From Mycobacterium sp. IS-1742 (GTDB lineage Bacteria > Actinomycetota > Actinomycetes > Mycobacteriales > Mycobacteriaceae): 64,000 nucleotides of DNA. The position numbers were made by a program, and so were the translations under genes. The notes under the pieces are model-generated. The model was not told where the DNA came from. It ran no database searches and saw only the letters and a program-made list of their open reading frames with translations. The DNA is taken from contig NZ_LQIV01000023.1 in the NCBI RefSeq assembly GCF_001500125.1, positions 248,001-312,000 of the forward strand, written 5' to 3'. This document shows positions 7,685-17,186 of this stretch, piece by piece (positions within the stretch are counted from its first letter, which is position 1; every line of letters starts with the position of its first letter).

Positions 7685-9841
7685 GTGAAGGAACTCACCA
7701 TCGTCCGCGGTGCCTGTCCGCACGACTGCCCCGACACGTGCGCGATGCTCTACCACGTCGAGGACGGGAAACTCGTTGACGTGACCGGAGATCCGGACCA
7801 TCCGATGACCAGGGGCGGCCTGTGCGTCAAGGTCAAGAACTTCCACGAACACCACTATCAGCCCGACCGTCTGCTGTACCCGATGCGTCGGGTGGGGCCG
7901 AAGGGTTCGGGTGCGTTCGAACGGATCTCGTGGGACGAGGCGCTCGCGGAGATCAAGAAGAGGTGGACGGCCATCATCGACGAGTACGGCAGCCAGGCGA
8001 TCATGCCGCACGCCTACCTCGGCCACCAGGGCGTGCTGAACGGTCTGACCTCGGGTGACGCGTTCTTCAACCGGCTGGGGTCGACGGTGGCGGAGAAGAC
8101 GTACTGCGAGTCCGGATCGTCGACCGCATGGCACATGACCGTCGGCGGCTCGGGCGGTCTCGACGTCGAGTCGATGGCGCATTCGAAGTACATCATCGTC
8201 TGGGGCATGAACATGACCAGCACGAACCTGCACGGGTGGCCGTTCCTGCTGGAGGCCCGCAAGAACAACGGCGCGAAGATCGTGGTGATCGACCCGGTTC
8301 GCAATCGCACTGCACGACAGGCTGATTGGCACATCCGAATCCGGCCCGGCACCGACGGCGCCCTCGCGATGGGCATGATTCACGAGATCATCGCGCAGGG
8401 GCTGACCGACACCGACTACATCGAGAAGTACACCGTCGGATTCGACGAACTGGCCGCGCGCGCCGCCAACTACCCACCGGAACGCGTCGAGGAGATCACC
8501 GGTGTGCCCGCCGAGGACGTGCGCACACTGGCCCGCGAATACGCGACGAGCCAGCCCGCGGCGATTCGGCAGGGCGTGGCACTGGAACGCAGCCGCGGTG
8601 GGGGACAGGCGATCCGCGCCATCACCAGCCTGCCCGCACTCGTGGGCGCCTGGCGCCACGTCGGTGGCGGCACGATGGAGATGCCGATCTGGGAGTTCCC
8701 CACCCGGTTCGACAAGATCTGTATGCCGGAGTGGATCCCCGAAGGCACCCGTGTGGTCAACGAACTCGACCTCGGCATGGCCCTGACCGGTGAACTCGAA
8801 CTGGACCCGCCCATCAAGTCGCTGTTCGTCTACAACTCGAACCCGGTGTCCCAGGGCCCGGCGCAGGAGAAGACGATGCGCGGGCTGATGCGTGAGGACC
8901 TGTTCACCGTCGTCAGCGAGCACTTCATCACCGACACCGCGAAGTACGCCGATCTCGTGCTGCCTGCCACCATGCAGGCCGAACAGCTCGACATCATGGT
9001 GACCTGGGGACACCTCTACATCTCGCTGAACCAACCGGCGATCGCGCCGCCGGGTGAAGCCATCCCCAACGTCGAACTGTTCCGACGGCTCGCACGCACC
9101 ATGGAGTTCGACGAGGAGTCGATGGCCTACTGGAACCGCACCGACCGCGAGATGCTCATCGACTTTCACGACTGGGAAGCGCCTGCGCTGCAGGGCATCA
9201 CGTACGAGAAACTCGAAGAGCTCGGCTGGATGCGGCTCAACGTCGGCGCCCCGGACACCCGCGCCCCGCACGCCGAGGGCAACTTCCCCACGCCGTCGGG
9301 TAAGTGCGAGTTCAAGTCCAGCCTCGCCGAGGGCGGCAATTTCGTGGTCCCGGTGTGGCGGTCGATGTACGAGGCGATGCAGCCCGGCGGATACGTCGAC
9401 CCGGTGCCCGACTATGTGCCGCCTTTCGAGTCGCCGCAATCGAATCCGGATCTGGCGCAGAGGTTCCCGTTGAGCATCATCTCGCCGAAGCCGCACGCGT
9501 TCCTCAACAGCCAGTACGGCAACACGCCGGACAAACAGCGCGTCCAGGGCGGCCAGCGGGTGTTCATCCACCCCGACGACGCCGCTGAACGCGGTATCGC
9601 CGAAGGGGAGATGGTGCGGGTGTTCAACGACCGCGGGTCGTTCGTGGGACCGGCCACCCACGACCAGGACCTGATGCCGGGACTGGTGATGGCCAACGTC
9701 GGGCACTGGCAGGGTGCGGGATCGCAGACGACGGTCAACGCGATCACCGCCGACCGGCACTGCGGGCTGGGCAATGCGGGCGTGTACGGCGACAACCTGG
9801 TGGAGGTGCAGAAGGTCGCCGATCAGGCCGTCGCCAGCTGA
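7685..9841 (+). CDS. Molybdopterin (bis-MGD) oxidoreductase
   Basis: A 718-aa enzyme of the DMSO reductase/formate dehydrogenase superfamily. An N-terminal [4Fe-4S] motif has Cys11, Cys15, Cys19 and Cys47. The central molybdopterin domain includes WGMNMTSTNLHGWPFL and VVIDPVRNRTARQAD. The C-terminal dinucleotide-binding domain starts near ISPKPHAFLNSQ. No Tat signal is seen, so it is probably cytoplasmic. The metal ligand cannot be assigned; the YCESGSSTAW segment offers both Cys and Ser. GTG at 7685 follows a good AGGAGG site. No partner electron-transfer subunit is adjacent. mobA (49.9 kb) and fdhD (41.5 kb) elsewhere in the window could serve its cofactor. Substrate unknown. Confidence 0.9.
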   Translation: MKELTIVRGACPHDCPDTCAMLYHVEDGKLVDVTGDPDHPMTRGGLCVKVKNFHEHHYQPDRLLYPMRRVGPKGSGAFERISWDEALAEIKKRWTAIIDEYGSQAIMPHAYLGHQGVLNGLTSGDAFFNRLGSTVAEKTYCESGSSTAWHMTVGGSGGLDVESMAHSKYIIVWGMNMTSTNLHGWPFLLEARKNNGAKIVVIDPVRNRTARQADWHIRIRPGTDGALAMGMIHEIIAQGLTDTDYIEKYTVGFDELAARAANYPPERVEEITGVPAEDVRTLAREYATSQPAAIRQGVALERSRGGGQAIRAITSLPALVGAWRHVGGGTMEMPIWEFPTRFDKICMPEWIPEGTRVVNELDLGMALTGELELDPPIKSLFVYNSNPVSQGPAQEKTMRGLMREDLFTVVSEHFITDTAKYADLVLPATMQAEQLDIMVTWGHLYISLNQPAIAPPGEAIPNVELFRRLARTMEFDEESMAYWNRTDREMLIDFHDWEAPALQGITYEKLEELGWMRLNVGAPDTRAPHAEGNFPTPSGKCEFKSSLAEGGNFVVPVWRSMYEAMQPGGYVDPVPDYVPPFESPQSNPDLAQRFPLSIISPKPHAFLNSQYGNTPDKQRVQGGQRVFIHPDDAAERGIAEGEMVRVFNDRGSFVGPATHDQDLMPGLVMANVGHWQGAGSQTTVNAITADRHCGLGNAGVYGDNLVEVQKVADQAVAS

Positions 9842-9943
9842 CCGCCCGCGGTTGTCCGACGGTTCGGCCGATTGCGGATCGGGGGCCGGAGAGCGGCGTA
9901 GTGTGCGGCTCACGAGGTTCGCCGGTCTGCGAGGAGGCGGAGC

Positions 9944-10171
9944 ATGGTTGGACGGTTATCCCTCGTCCTTGGCGCGGTACTGTTCGCCGGTGGTGCGATC
10001 GGCGCCGCGGTCTGGTTGTGGGTGAAGCGCAGGCAGCTGGCGGTCGCGGCGGCCAAAGCGGTCCCGGAACAGACGACCGCCGCAGCGGCCGACCAGACCT
10101 CGAAAGTGGTCGGTGCGGTCCCCGGTCAGGTCGACGCGGTACGACGGCAGCAGCCGCCCTCGGTGCTGTAG
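9944..10171 (+). CDS. Small single-pass membrane protein
   Basis: A 75-aa protein of unknown function. Residues 1-27 are a hydrophobic segment (LVLGAVLFAGGAIGAAVWLW) followed by KRR, the usual inside-positive flank. The rest is hydrophilic, rich in Ala and Gln. The GGAGG ribosome-binding site just before the ATG at 9944 supports a real gene despite the small size. It sits between the molybdoenzyme and the convergent BcsB-like gene, 12 bp from the end of the latter. Confidence 0.65.
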   Translation: MVGRLSLVLGAVLFAGGAIGAAVWLWVKRRQLAVAAAKAVPEQTTAAAADQTSKVVGAVPGQVDAVRRQQPPSVL

Positions 10172-10183
10172 CCGTCCGGGAGG

Positions 10184-12145
10184 CTAGGTAGTCGTTCCTC
10201 GGCGCCGGCGTCGCCACAGCAGTGCGGCGCCGACGACCAGCGCGGCGAGCGCGGCGGCACCCACCCCGATCGCCACCCAGACCGCCGGGTCGTTCGAGTC
10301 CTCGGTGGGTGGCGGCGCAGCGTCCCCGGCGCCGACGGACAGGTTGGTGACAGTGCCCGCCGCGCCGGCGGCCAGCACGTCGCCGTTCAGGCTCGACCAA
10401 CCGTCCGGCAGCTGGTCGACGTAACCGAACAGCGGTTCGACCAGTGTCCAGGCCCCGCTGGTGGTGACGAGTACGATGGAACGGTTGCGGGCGCCGTCGG
10501 CGAACGCCTGGATGGAGCCGAGCCCTCGGTTGATGTCGGCCCGCAGCTCGTCGCGCAGGCCGATCCGGACCTCGGCGCTCTGCCCGCCGACCGGCGGGCT
10601 GAGCGACGTCTGGTCGATCGTGGCGGCGTTGGCCACGATCAACGCGCCGATCCCGGCATCGGCGGCGGCCTTGACGTCGACCACGCGGGGTGTGAGTTCC
10701 GTATCGGTCAGCCGCGCGATGTCGGCGATCACCCGGGTCGCGTAGTGCAGTTGATTCGGGTTGCTGCCGTCGAGTGCCACCAGGAACTCGGGGCTGAACT
10801 CCGACGGCACCGCGCCGAAGCCGCCGAGGGGTGGGCCGCCGCGCCGCATCGTCACGGTGGAGCGGGGGTCCAGCTGGAAGGTCAGCGGTGCGATGGTCGG
10901 CGAGCACAGCTGACGCGGACTGAATGTCAGATCGAAGTCGAGATTGATTCTCTGGCCGAGTAATTCGCCGGGCACATCGAACGACGCGTCGACGCGGCCG
11001 GTGTCGCCCAACGCGACGGTGTGCACGGCCTCGCCGTTCACGCGGACCATCAGTGATGCCGAATCCATCGGTTGCACCGGGGTGTGGGTGGCGAGCAGGT
11101 GTACCCGCAGACCGTCGACACGCCCGCTGCCCAGTGCGGCCCGGTCGACGCCCACGGCCATCGTCGACGTCCGCAACACCGAGCTCTCGCCGGACATGCC
11201 GAGATCGCCGAACCTGACCTCGTCGACGCTGGGAGCGCCACGGGACCCGGCCTTGTCGACGCGGACCTCGGGGACCTGAACGAGCGACTGCACCTGGTTG
11301 GCGATCAGCGACGCCTGCGCGGAGAGCTGGTCACCGCGCCCGTTCACCTCGAGGTGGACGTCGGCGGTGTCGGGGTCGACCACGGTGAGCCCGGCGTCGC
11401 CGTTCTCGACGACGACGGCGCGGGTGAACTGCGGCGCGGCCGGCGGTCTCGCGCCGCGGGGTTGTTTGACCACCGTGATCACCGGTGACTGCGGCCGGTA
11501 CATCCGCGCCACCGCCGAGGCGAGCGTGAGTACCGCCTGCTCCTCGGCGTCGTCGGCGTCGATCGGTGTGTAGATCGTCAGCCGTTGCAGCACAGGCGGA
11601 AAGAACGTGGCCACTGTGGTGGGCGCGGGTTCGATGCCCGCGTAGACCGTGGCGAGATCGCTGAGTCGTACCCGTTCGCCGAGGCCGCAGCGTTCGCCGA
11701 CCGGAAGCGCGGCCTCCCGCACGGTGAACGAGAGGCCGACTTTCGCGGCGTTCACCCGCGCCGCGGAGATGTCGACGTCGAACGGAACCACCGCCTGGTC
11801 CGGCGCCACAGCGGGCAGGTCCACCGTGGCCAGGAATCTTCCGGTGCTGTCGGCGATCTCGACGAAGCCGGCGCCGAAATCCACCGGGGCGTGGATCAGT
11901 CCACGCAGCCGGACGGCCCCGAAGCCGGTCGGAACCGGCACGGAGAAGTCCTGATTGGTATCGGCGCCGACCAACGTGACGTCAGCGGGCAGGCCCAGCG
12001 TCCGCCACGGCAGCGTCACCTCGGGACCGGCGGCCGGATCGGCGTTCAGGGGTGCGGCGTGGGCCGCGGCGGGAGCGCCCAGCGCCGCCACCATCAACAC
12101 CGAGGACACCAGGCCGACGACCCGGCGGATGAACCCAACAGACAC
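10184..12145 (-). CDS. Secreted/anchored BcsB-like protein
   Basis: A 653-aa exported protein. It has an N-terminal signal peptide ending near AAAHAAP, a long beta-rich extracellular region, and a C-terminal membrane segment (about 622-648) followed by RRRRRG. The body resembles the cellulose synthase regulatory subunit BcsB (carbohydrate-binding-like jelly-roll modules, NxLHYATRVIADIARL). In cellulose systems BcsB partners the BcsA synthase, but no BcsA is found in this window. It lies beside the polysaccharide cluster, transcribed away from the Wzz-like gene, so a role guiding or binding a nascent glycan at the cell surface is plausible. GTG at 12145 has GGAG upstream. Confidence 0.7.
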   Translation of the reverse strand: MSVGFIRRVVGLVSSVLMVAALGAPAAAHAAPLNADPAAGPEVTLPWRTLGLPADVTLVGADTNQDFSVPVPTGFGAVRLRGLIHAPVDFGAGFVEIADSTGRFLATVDLPAVAPDQAVVPFDVDISAARVNAAKVGLSFTVREAALPVGERCGLGERVRLSDLATVYAGIEPAPTTVATFFPPVLQRLTIYTPIDADDAEEQAVLTLASAVARMYRPQSPVITVVKQPRGARPPAAPQFTRAVVVENGDAGLTVVDPDTADVHLEVNGRGDQLSAQASLIANQVQSLVQVPEVRVDKAGSRGAPSVDEVRFGDLGMSGESSVLRTSTMAVGVDRAALGSGRVDGLRVHLLATHTPVQPMDSASLMVRVNGEAVHTVALGDTGRVDASFDVPGELLGQRINLDFDLTFSPRQLCSPTIAPLTFQLDPRSTVTMRRGGPPLGGFGAVPSEFSPEFLVALDGSNPNQLHYATRVIADIARLTDTELTPRVVDVKAAADAGIGALIVANAATIDQTSLSPPVGGQSAEVRIGLRDELRADINRGLGSIQAFADGARNRSIVLVTTSGAWTLVEPLFGYVDQLPDGWSSLNGDVLAAGAAGTVTNLSVGAGDAAPPPTEDSNDPAVWVAIGVGAAALAALVVGAALLWRRRRRGTTT

Positions 12146-12429
12146 CGCTGCTCCAGTCTCGAGTCAGTGGGCTTTCCGAATCACCCCTGGGCGCCGGACG
12201 TTACCGGCAAACCATCTTCGCCAAAAGTTGACGCGCCGCCAGTACGTTGTACCGCACCGTGTTTACTGGTCCTCCACCGATACCCGTGTCGGGCCCGGCG
12301 AAGTGAACTGGGCCATTACGATATTGGTCGCATCGAGGGTCAGGACGGAGTGCCGCACAATTGTCTGCCAATGGGTCGAGAGTTCCGGCACCCGCGATCG
12401 CGACGATCTCTTCGCTGGAATCACGGGTT

Positions 12430-13614
12430 GTGAGGGTGAAATTCGTGGCGGCCGCGCTCGTCGGGTTGTGTGTCGGCGCGCTCATCGGCGGGTTGACCTT
12501 CGCTCGAATGGGAACGGACACGACGGCGACAGCCTTTGTGCGTCTGGAGAATCCGGCCGACCTGACCGCGATCGCGGCCGGCGCCAGTCAGGTCACCCCG
12601 GACAATCAGAGCAATACGAGCAATTTCGTCGGCGGGGAGATCGCGTATCTGTCCGGCGAGGGTTTCGCCCAGGCGGTGGCCAGGAAAATGGCGATGGACG
12701 AGCCGGCGGAGCTGAACATCGCCCAAGCCAGCGAGTCGCCGGTGGTGACCATCAGCAATTCCAGCAAATCCCGCGACGACGCCATCAGAACCGTCCAGGT
12801 GGCCATCGACCTGTACGGCCAAGAGCTCAGCCAGCGCGTGGACGAGCAACTTCGGACCATTCGCGGCGCGCTGACGAGGTGGGAGCAGACCGGCGCCGCA
12901 GACCCTGTGCGTATGCAAGAACTCACGCGGATCCGGGCGGCCGTCGAACTGCAGGCGAGTGAGGCCGCCACGTTGCTGGTCGTACAGCCGCCGACACCGA
13001 ACCACGACAGTTCCCAGCAGTGGCTGATCGGGTCGATCCTCGGCGGGCTCGTCGGGGGCTCCGTCGCGGTGGCGATCCTGCTCGCTCGGAGGCGGCGTTC
13101 CGGCCGCGCCGCGATGACCGCGACGCTGACCGACGGTGTCGACGCCGTGCTCGTGCCGGCGGTCGACCTCGGCTCGGCCTTCGCCGACGACCGCGACGCG
13201 CAGCAGGCCCGCCTCGCCCGCACCCTGCGGGCGCAGTGCGCGTCGATGGCGCCGGGCGGCGTGCTGCTGGTGATCGGGGCGTCGCCGTCCTCGGGCAGCG
13301 CCGAGGTGGCGGCCCTGCTCGAACGCGGCGGCGCGGACCGGTCGCCGTCGGCCCGGGTGCTGCACGGTGGAGTGGTCGGTGACCCCTCGTTGACCCCGGA
13401 CCTTGTCGCGGAGGCGGCCGGGATCGTCCTCGTGGCCCGCCTCGACGCCGACACCGCGGCGCAGGCGGTGGCCCTGCGCTCCGCGACCGCGGGCAGCGCG
13501 GCGCCGCTGGCCGCCGCGTTCACCTACCACGGCCCGGGCGGGGCGCACCGGAAGAAACGCACCCCACAGGCGCCCCGGCAGGGCGTCGACGACGCAGAGC
13601 GGAGTATGCAGTGA
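12430..13614 (+). CDS. Wzz-like polysaccharide chain-length/co-polymerase protein
   Basis: About 394 aa. A membrane segment right after the start (FVAAALVGLCVGALIGGLTF) and a second near 197-218 (WLIGSILGGLVGGSVAVAIL) enclose an extracytoplasmic domain, the Wzz topology that sets polymer length. The C-terminal ~170 residues look like a decayed BY-kinase P-loop domain. At the Walker A position it reads GASPSSGSAEVA, lacking the Gly-Lys-Ser/Thr, so it is unlikely to bind ATP normally. The start is uncertain: GTG 12430, GTG 12436 and an upstream TTG at 12361 share the frame. Its stop overlaps the next gene's GTG. Confidence 0.7.
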   Translation: MRVKFVAAALVGLCVGALIGGLTFARMGTDTTATAFVRLENPADLTAIAAGASQVTPDNQSNTSNFVGGEIAYLSGEGFAQAVARKMAMDEPAELNIAQASESPVVTISNSSKSRDDAIRTVQVAIDLYGQELSQRVDEQLRTIRGALTRWEQTGAADPVRMQELTRIRAAVELQASEAATLLVVQPPTPNHDSSQQWLIGSILGGLVGGSVAVAILLARRRRSGRAAMTATLTDGVDAVLVPAVDLGSAFADDRDAQQARLARTLRAQCASMAPGGVLLVIGASPSSGSAEVAALLERGGADRSPSARVLHGGVVGDPSLTPDLVAEAAGIVLVARLDADTAAQAVALRSATAGSAAPLAAAFTYHGPGGAHRKKRTPQAPRQGVDDAERSMQ

Positions 13615-14729
13615 CGGTCGCGATCGTCCACGAACGACTCACCGAGATCGCCGGATCCGAGAACGTCGTCGCCGAGTTCGCCCGGCAGTGGCCCGACGCG
13701 CCGATCGACATCCCCATCGTCGACCCCCGCGTCACCGCCGCGTTCACCGCGCGGGTGCGCACCGGTCCGCTGTCGTCGGCGTACCGCGCGGCCCGCTACC
13801 GGACCTACGCGCCGCTGCTGCCGCTGGTTCCCGGTTGGATGAAGCGCCGCGACTTCGGCTCGGCCGAGGCCGTACTGATCAGCCATCACGCGTTCGCCGC
13901 CGCGGCGGTCCACGCGGCAGGCGCAACACCCACGATCGTCTACGTGCACTCACCCGCGCGGTGGGCGTGGGACAAGGTCATGCGCCGCGAAGAGGCGGCG
14001 TCGCTACCCGGCCGACTGGCTCTGGACGCACTGTCCCGGCTGGCCATCGCGACCGAACTGTCCGCCGCACCCAAGATCACCACCATCGTCGCCAACAGCG
14101 CCGCGGTGGCGCAGCGGGTCAGGGATCACTGGAACCGTGACGCACAGGTCGTCCACCCGCCGGTGAACATCGACTTCTACACGCCGGACGCCGCGGCGAC
14201 GCGCGGTGACTACTTCCTGCTGGCGGGGCGGTTGGTGGGATACAAACGCCCGGACATCGCGATCAGGGCGGCCGTGGCAGCCGGCGTCACACTGGTGGTC
14301 GCCGGCGACGGCAGAGAGGCCGCCCGGTGCCGGAGGCTCGCCGAGGGCGGGGATGTCAGGTTCGTCGGCCGGGTCTCCGACGAGGAGTTCCGCGACCTCT
14401 ATCGCCGCGCCAAGGCGATGGTCATGCCGGGGGAGGAGGATTTCGGCATCACGCCGGTCGAGGCGATGGCGTGCGGCACACCCGTGATCGCACTCGGGGT
14501 CGGCGGCGCGCTCGACAGCGTCGTCGACGGTGTCACGGGGACGTTCGTGACCGGCCGCAGCGACGCCGAGATCGTCGGCAACTTCGCCGAGACGTTCGCC
14601 TCCTTCGACAACGGACGCTTCGACCCCGCGGCGAACCGTCAACGCGCCGAACAGTTCTCACCGGAGGCGTTCCGAGCCAGAATGGCCGACGTGGTGGCGC
14701 AGACGTCGGCGATCCACGGCCGTGAATGA
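13611..14729 (+). CDS. Glycosyltransferase family 4
   Basis: A 372-aa GT-B fold retaining glycosyltransferase that should transfer a sugar from a nucleotide donor onto the lipid-linked repeat unit at the cytoplasmic face. The donor-binding region carries FLLAGRLVGYKRPDIAIRA and the GT4 signature E-x7-E (EEDFGITPVE), followed by ACGTPVIALGVGG. The N-terminal acceptor half begins VAIVHERLTEIAGSE. The GTG start overlaps the stop of the Wzz-like gene and its own stop overlaps the next start, so the block 12.4-17.2 kb is one tightly coupled operon. Sugar specificity is unknown. Confidence 0.88.
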   Translation: MTVAIVHERLTEIAGSENVVAEFARQWPDAPIDIPIVDPRVTAAFTARVRTGPLSSAYRAARYRTYAPLLPLVPGWMKRRDFGSAEAVLISHHAFAAAAVHAAGATPTIVYVHSPARWAWDKVMRREEAASLPGRLALDALSRLAIATELSAAPKITTIVANSAAVAQRVRDHWNRDAQVVHPPVNIDFYTPDAAATRGDYFLLAGRLVGYKRPDIAIRAAVAAGVTLVVAGDGREAARCRRLAEGGDVRFVGRVSDEEFRDLYRRAKAMVMPGEEDFGITPVEAMACGTPVIALGVGGALDSVVDGVTGTFVTGRSDAEIVGNFAETFASFDNGRFDPAANRQRAEQFSPEAFRARMADVVAQTSAIHGRE

Positions 14730-15888
14730 CCGCAGGCACCTCCAGACCGGCGTGCAGGTGGTCGCCGGTCTGGCGTTGAACGTCTTCCCGGCGATCTTCA
14801 TCGCGATCTACGCGCGCATCGCGCCGATCGAGACCCAGGGCTTCCTCGCGTTGGCGCTCGCCGTCGGGGTCTACGTCGCGCAGCTGTTCAACGCCTTCGT
14901 CGTGGAGGGCCGGCTGGCCACCCCCGACGCCGAGGGGGAGTTGGGCCTGCCGACGTGGGTCGTGCTGTTCGCCGTCGCCGCCTGCGGGCTGCTGGTGTTC
15001 GGCCCGGCGGTGGCATCGTCGGCGGTGCTCCTGGCCAGTGCCATCGGCGTGATGACCGGGCTGCTCATGACCCGCTCGATCGGGGTGGTCACCGGCAAAT
15101 GGAAGAACGAGGGCACCGCGGCCGGTGCGCTGATCGTGGCCAGCCTGATCGCGCTGTGGATGGCCGACCACGGCAGCCCCCACAGCGTGCGGGTGCTGGC
15201 CATCGGTGCGCTGCTCGCGGTGGTGGCGCGGTACCGGCCGCGAAAGGCGATGCCGCGGATGGGCTTTCCGCCGGATGTCCGCAGATCCAGCTGGGTCACC
15301 GCGGAGACCGCGGTTGTCGGCGCCGTCCAACCGGCGATCACCTCGCTGCTCCTGGTCCTGGTCGGACCGGCTGCCTCGGTGACATTCCGGGTCATCTCCA
15401 CGGTCGCGGGCGCGCTGGAGCCGATCCTCGCCTACGGGCGCTACCGCCTGCTGGCCCATGGGCACCGGGGTGAGCTCAAGGCGTTCGTCGCGGTCTTCGC
15501 CGTCGGGATGGCCGCTGTGCTGATCGCCGCGTTCGGTGGGCTCGGCAGCCTGGTCTTCGGCCCGGCCTGGCAGGGCGTGGGAGTCGCCGCCATGCTGCTG
15601 GCCTGTCTGTGGAAGGCCGTCATGCTGGTGTCGACGGTGCCGTTCGCGGCCCTGCGCAAAGCCGGCAAGACGGCGCTGGTCTTCTGGATCCGCGGCGCCA
15701 GCACCGTCGTCTATCTGGTGATCAGCGTGAGCCTGCTGATGGTGTGGCAGAACACCACCGCGATCTTCGCGGCCTTCGTGGCCGCGGAGATGATCACCGC
15801 GCTCGTCTACCACGTCGCCGCGGTCAACGGGGCGCCGGACTATGCGGCGACCTTCGGTGCCCGGCGACGACGCCAGCGGTTCGGCTAG
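14722..15888 (+). CDS. Polytopic membrane protein, probable Wzx-type flippase
   Basis: A 388-aa protein almost entirely composed of hydrophobic helices (about 10). Its placement between a glycosyltransferase and a polymerase, and its pattern of paired helices with a basic central loop (ARYRPRKAMPRMGF), suggest a MOP-superfamily repeat-unit flippase that moves undecaprenyl-linked oligosaccharide across the membrane. No single catalytic motif identifies this family, so the call rests on topology and context. GTG at 14722 overlaps the preceding stop. An unrelated transporter is possible. Confidence 0.6.
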   Translation: MNDRRHLQTGVQVVAGLALNVFPAIFIAIYARIAPIETQGFLALALAVGVYVAQLFNAFVVEGRLATPDAEGELGLPTWVVLFAVAACGLLVFGPAVASSAVLLASAIGVMTGLLMTRSIGVVTGKWKNEGTAAGALIVASLIALWMADHGSPHSVRVLAIGALLAVVARYRPRKAMPRMGFPPDVRRSSWVTAETAVVGAVQPAITSLLLVLVGPAASVTFRVISTVAGALEPILAYGRYRLLAHGHRGELKAFVAVFAVGMAAVLIAAFGGLGSLVFGPAWQGVGVAAMLLACLWKAVMLVSTVPFAALRKAGKTALVFWIRGASTVVYLVISVSLLMVWQNTTAIFAAFVAAEMITALVYHVAAVNGAPDYAATFGARRRRQRFG

Positions 15889-15890
15889 CC

Positions 15891-17186
15891 ATGGCCGTCG
15901 CCACCCGGCCGCCCGCGTGGTTCAGCCCCGCGGTGCTGATCCTCGCGCCGGTGACCCTGTCGTTCCTGGCGTGGTCGGCGTTGTCCGCGCGCCGGCAGTT
16001 CGGTGGGTCCCAGTCCTCCTCGGAGGCGTTGACGGGGTTCGCGGTCCCCGCCGACATCAGCGGCCGGGGTATCGCGCTGCTGCTGCTGTGGTACTGCGCG
16101 ATCGTGATGGTGTCGATGGTCGGATTCTGGTGGGGGACACGGCGATCACGGCCCGCAACCGGTGACGACGCGACCAGCACCGCCTGGTTCGAGCGGCGGT
16201 ATTTCTTCCTGATCCTGGCGGCAGGCGCCGTCGGGGTCGGGTACTCGTTCATGAAGGTGGGCGGACCCTCCGCGATCGTCGCGTCGCTGAGTGAACAGAC
16301 CGCCAACGACTTCAGCAATGCGCTGTCGGGGTTCGCGGGTCCACAGACCCTGCGGTACGCCACCATCCTCGCCGCGCCGATCGGCGTCTACCTGTGGCGC
16401 AAGAAGGTGATCCGGTGGCCGTACATGGTCGCCGGGGTGCTGCTGCTCATCTCCAACGCGATGATCGCCTCACGATTGGCGCTCCTGATGTCCTGCGTCG
16501 TCTATCTGGCGGTCTGGGTGCGGGGGCGTCCACCGCGGCAGGCGACCGGTGGATCGGGTGCGCGCACCTGGGTAACCCTTGCGGTGATCGTGCTCTGCGG
16601 TTTCGCTGTCCTCACCGCGCTCAACTACATCCGCAACGCGAACTACTACCGCGACGCCGGCGTGTCGAACCCGGTGGCCATGAACCTGTACCAGTCGGGT
16701 GCGTACCTGGCCGTGCCGGCACAGGTCCAGATCGGCGTCTCGGATGCGGTGGCCAGCGGGGCCTGGGAGAACAGGGTCGGGGCGGTCGCGTCGCTGGATG
16801 CGGTGAAACCCACGTTCCTGCAGTTCAACAAGGTGGCCAAGGACGACAGCTGGAAGCAGTCATCCGTCTACGGCCACTCGGTGACCTTCGCAGGCAACTT
16901 CTTCACCAATTCCGTGTTCGCCGACATCTATTCGGAGCACGGCGCATGGGGCTGGCTCTACACCATCGTGGCCTACGGTTTCGCGGGGTACGCGTTCGCG
17001 CGGATCTTCAGCTTCAGCCCGGTCATCGCCGCGTCGGCGGGCGTGGTGGCGTACTGCTTCCTCGAGGTGTGGCGGGTGCAGATCCTGGTCTACGGGATCG
17101 TCATCTTCCTGTTGCTGCTGACCGCGGGCAGCGCACTGGTCACCGCGCGCATGCGACCGCCGAGGGACGCTCGACCGGCGGCGTGA
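15891..17186 (+). CDS. Wzy/O-antigen-ligase-like polysaccharide polymerase
   Basis: A 431-aa integral membrane protein with about 10 helices and one large extracytoplasmic loop (about residues 225-340, from RNANYYRDAG to NSVFADIYSEHGAWGW). The loop ending in FADIYSEHGAWG is characteristic of Wzy/EpsG-type polymerases, where the large loop builds the catalytic site. It would join repeat units delivered by the flippase. The ATG at 15891 lies 2 bp after the flippase stop. It converges with the beta-helix gene and overlaps its 3' end by 47 bp. Sequence identity among Wzy proteins is low, so topology and context carry the call. Confidence 0.65.
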   Translation: MAVATRPPAWFSPAVLILAPVTLSFLAWSALSARRQFGGSQSSSEALTGFAVPADISGRGIALLLLWYCAIVMVSMVGFWWGTRRSRPATGDDATSTAWFERRYFFLILAAGAVGVGYSFMKVGGPSAIVASLSEQTANDFSNALSGFAGPQTLRYATILAAPIGVYLWRKKVIRWPYMVAGVLLLISNAMIASRLALLMSCVVYLAVWVRGRPPRQATGGSGARTWVTLAVIVLCGFAVLTALNYIRNANYYRDAGVSNPVAMNLYQSGAYLAVPAQVQIGVSDAVASGAWENRVGAVASLDAVKPTFLQFNKVAKDDSWKQSSVYGHSVTFAGNFFTNSVFADIYSEHGAWGWLYTIVAYGFAGYAFARIFSFSPVIAASAGVVAYCFLEVWRVQILVYGIVIFLLLLTAGSALVTARMRPPRDARPAA

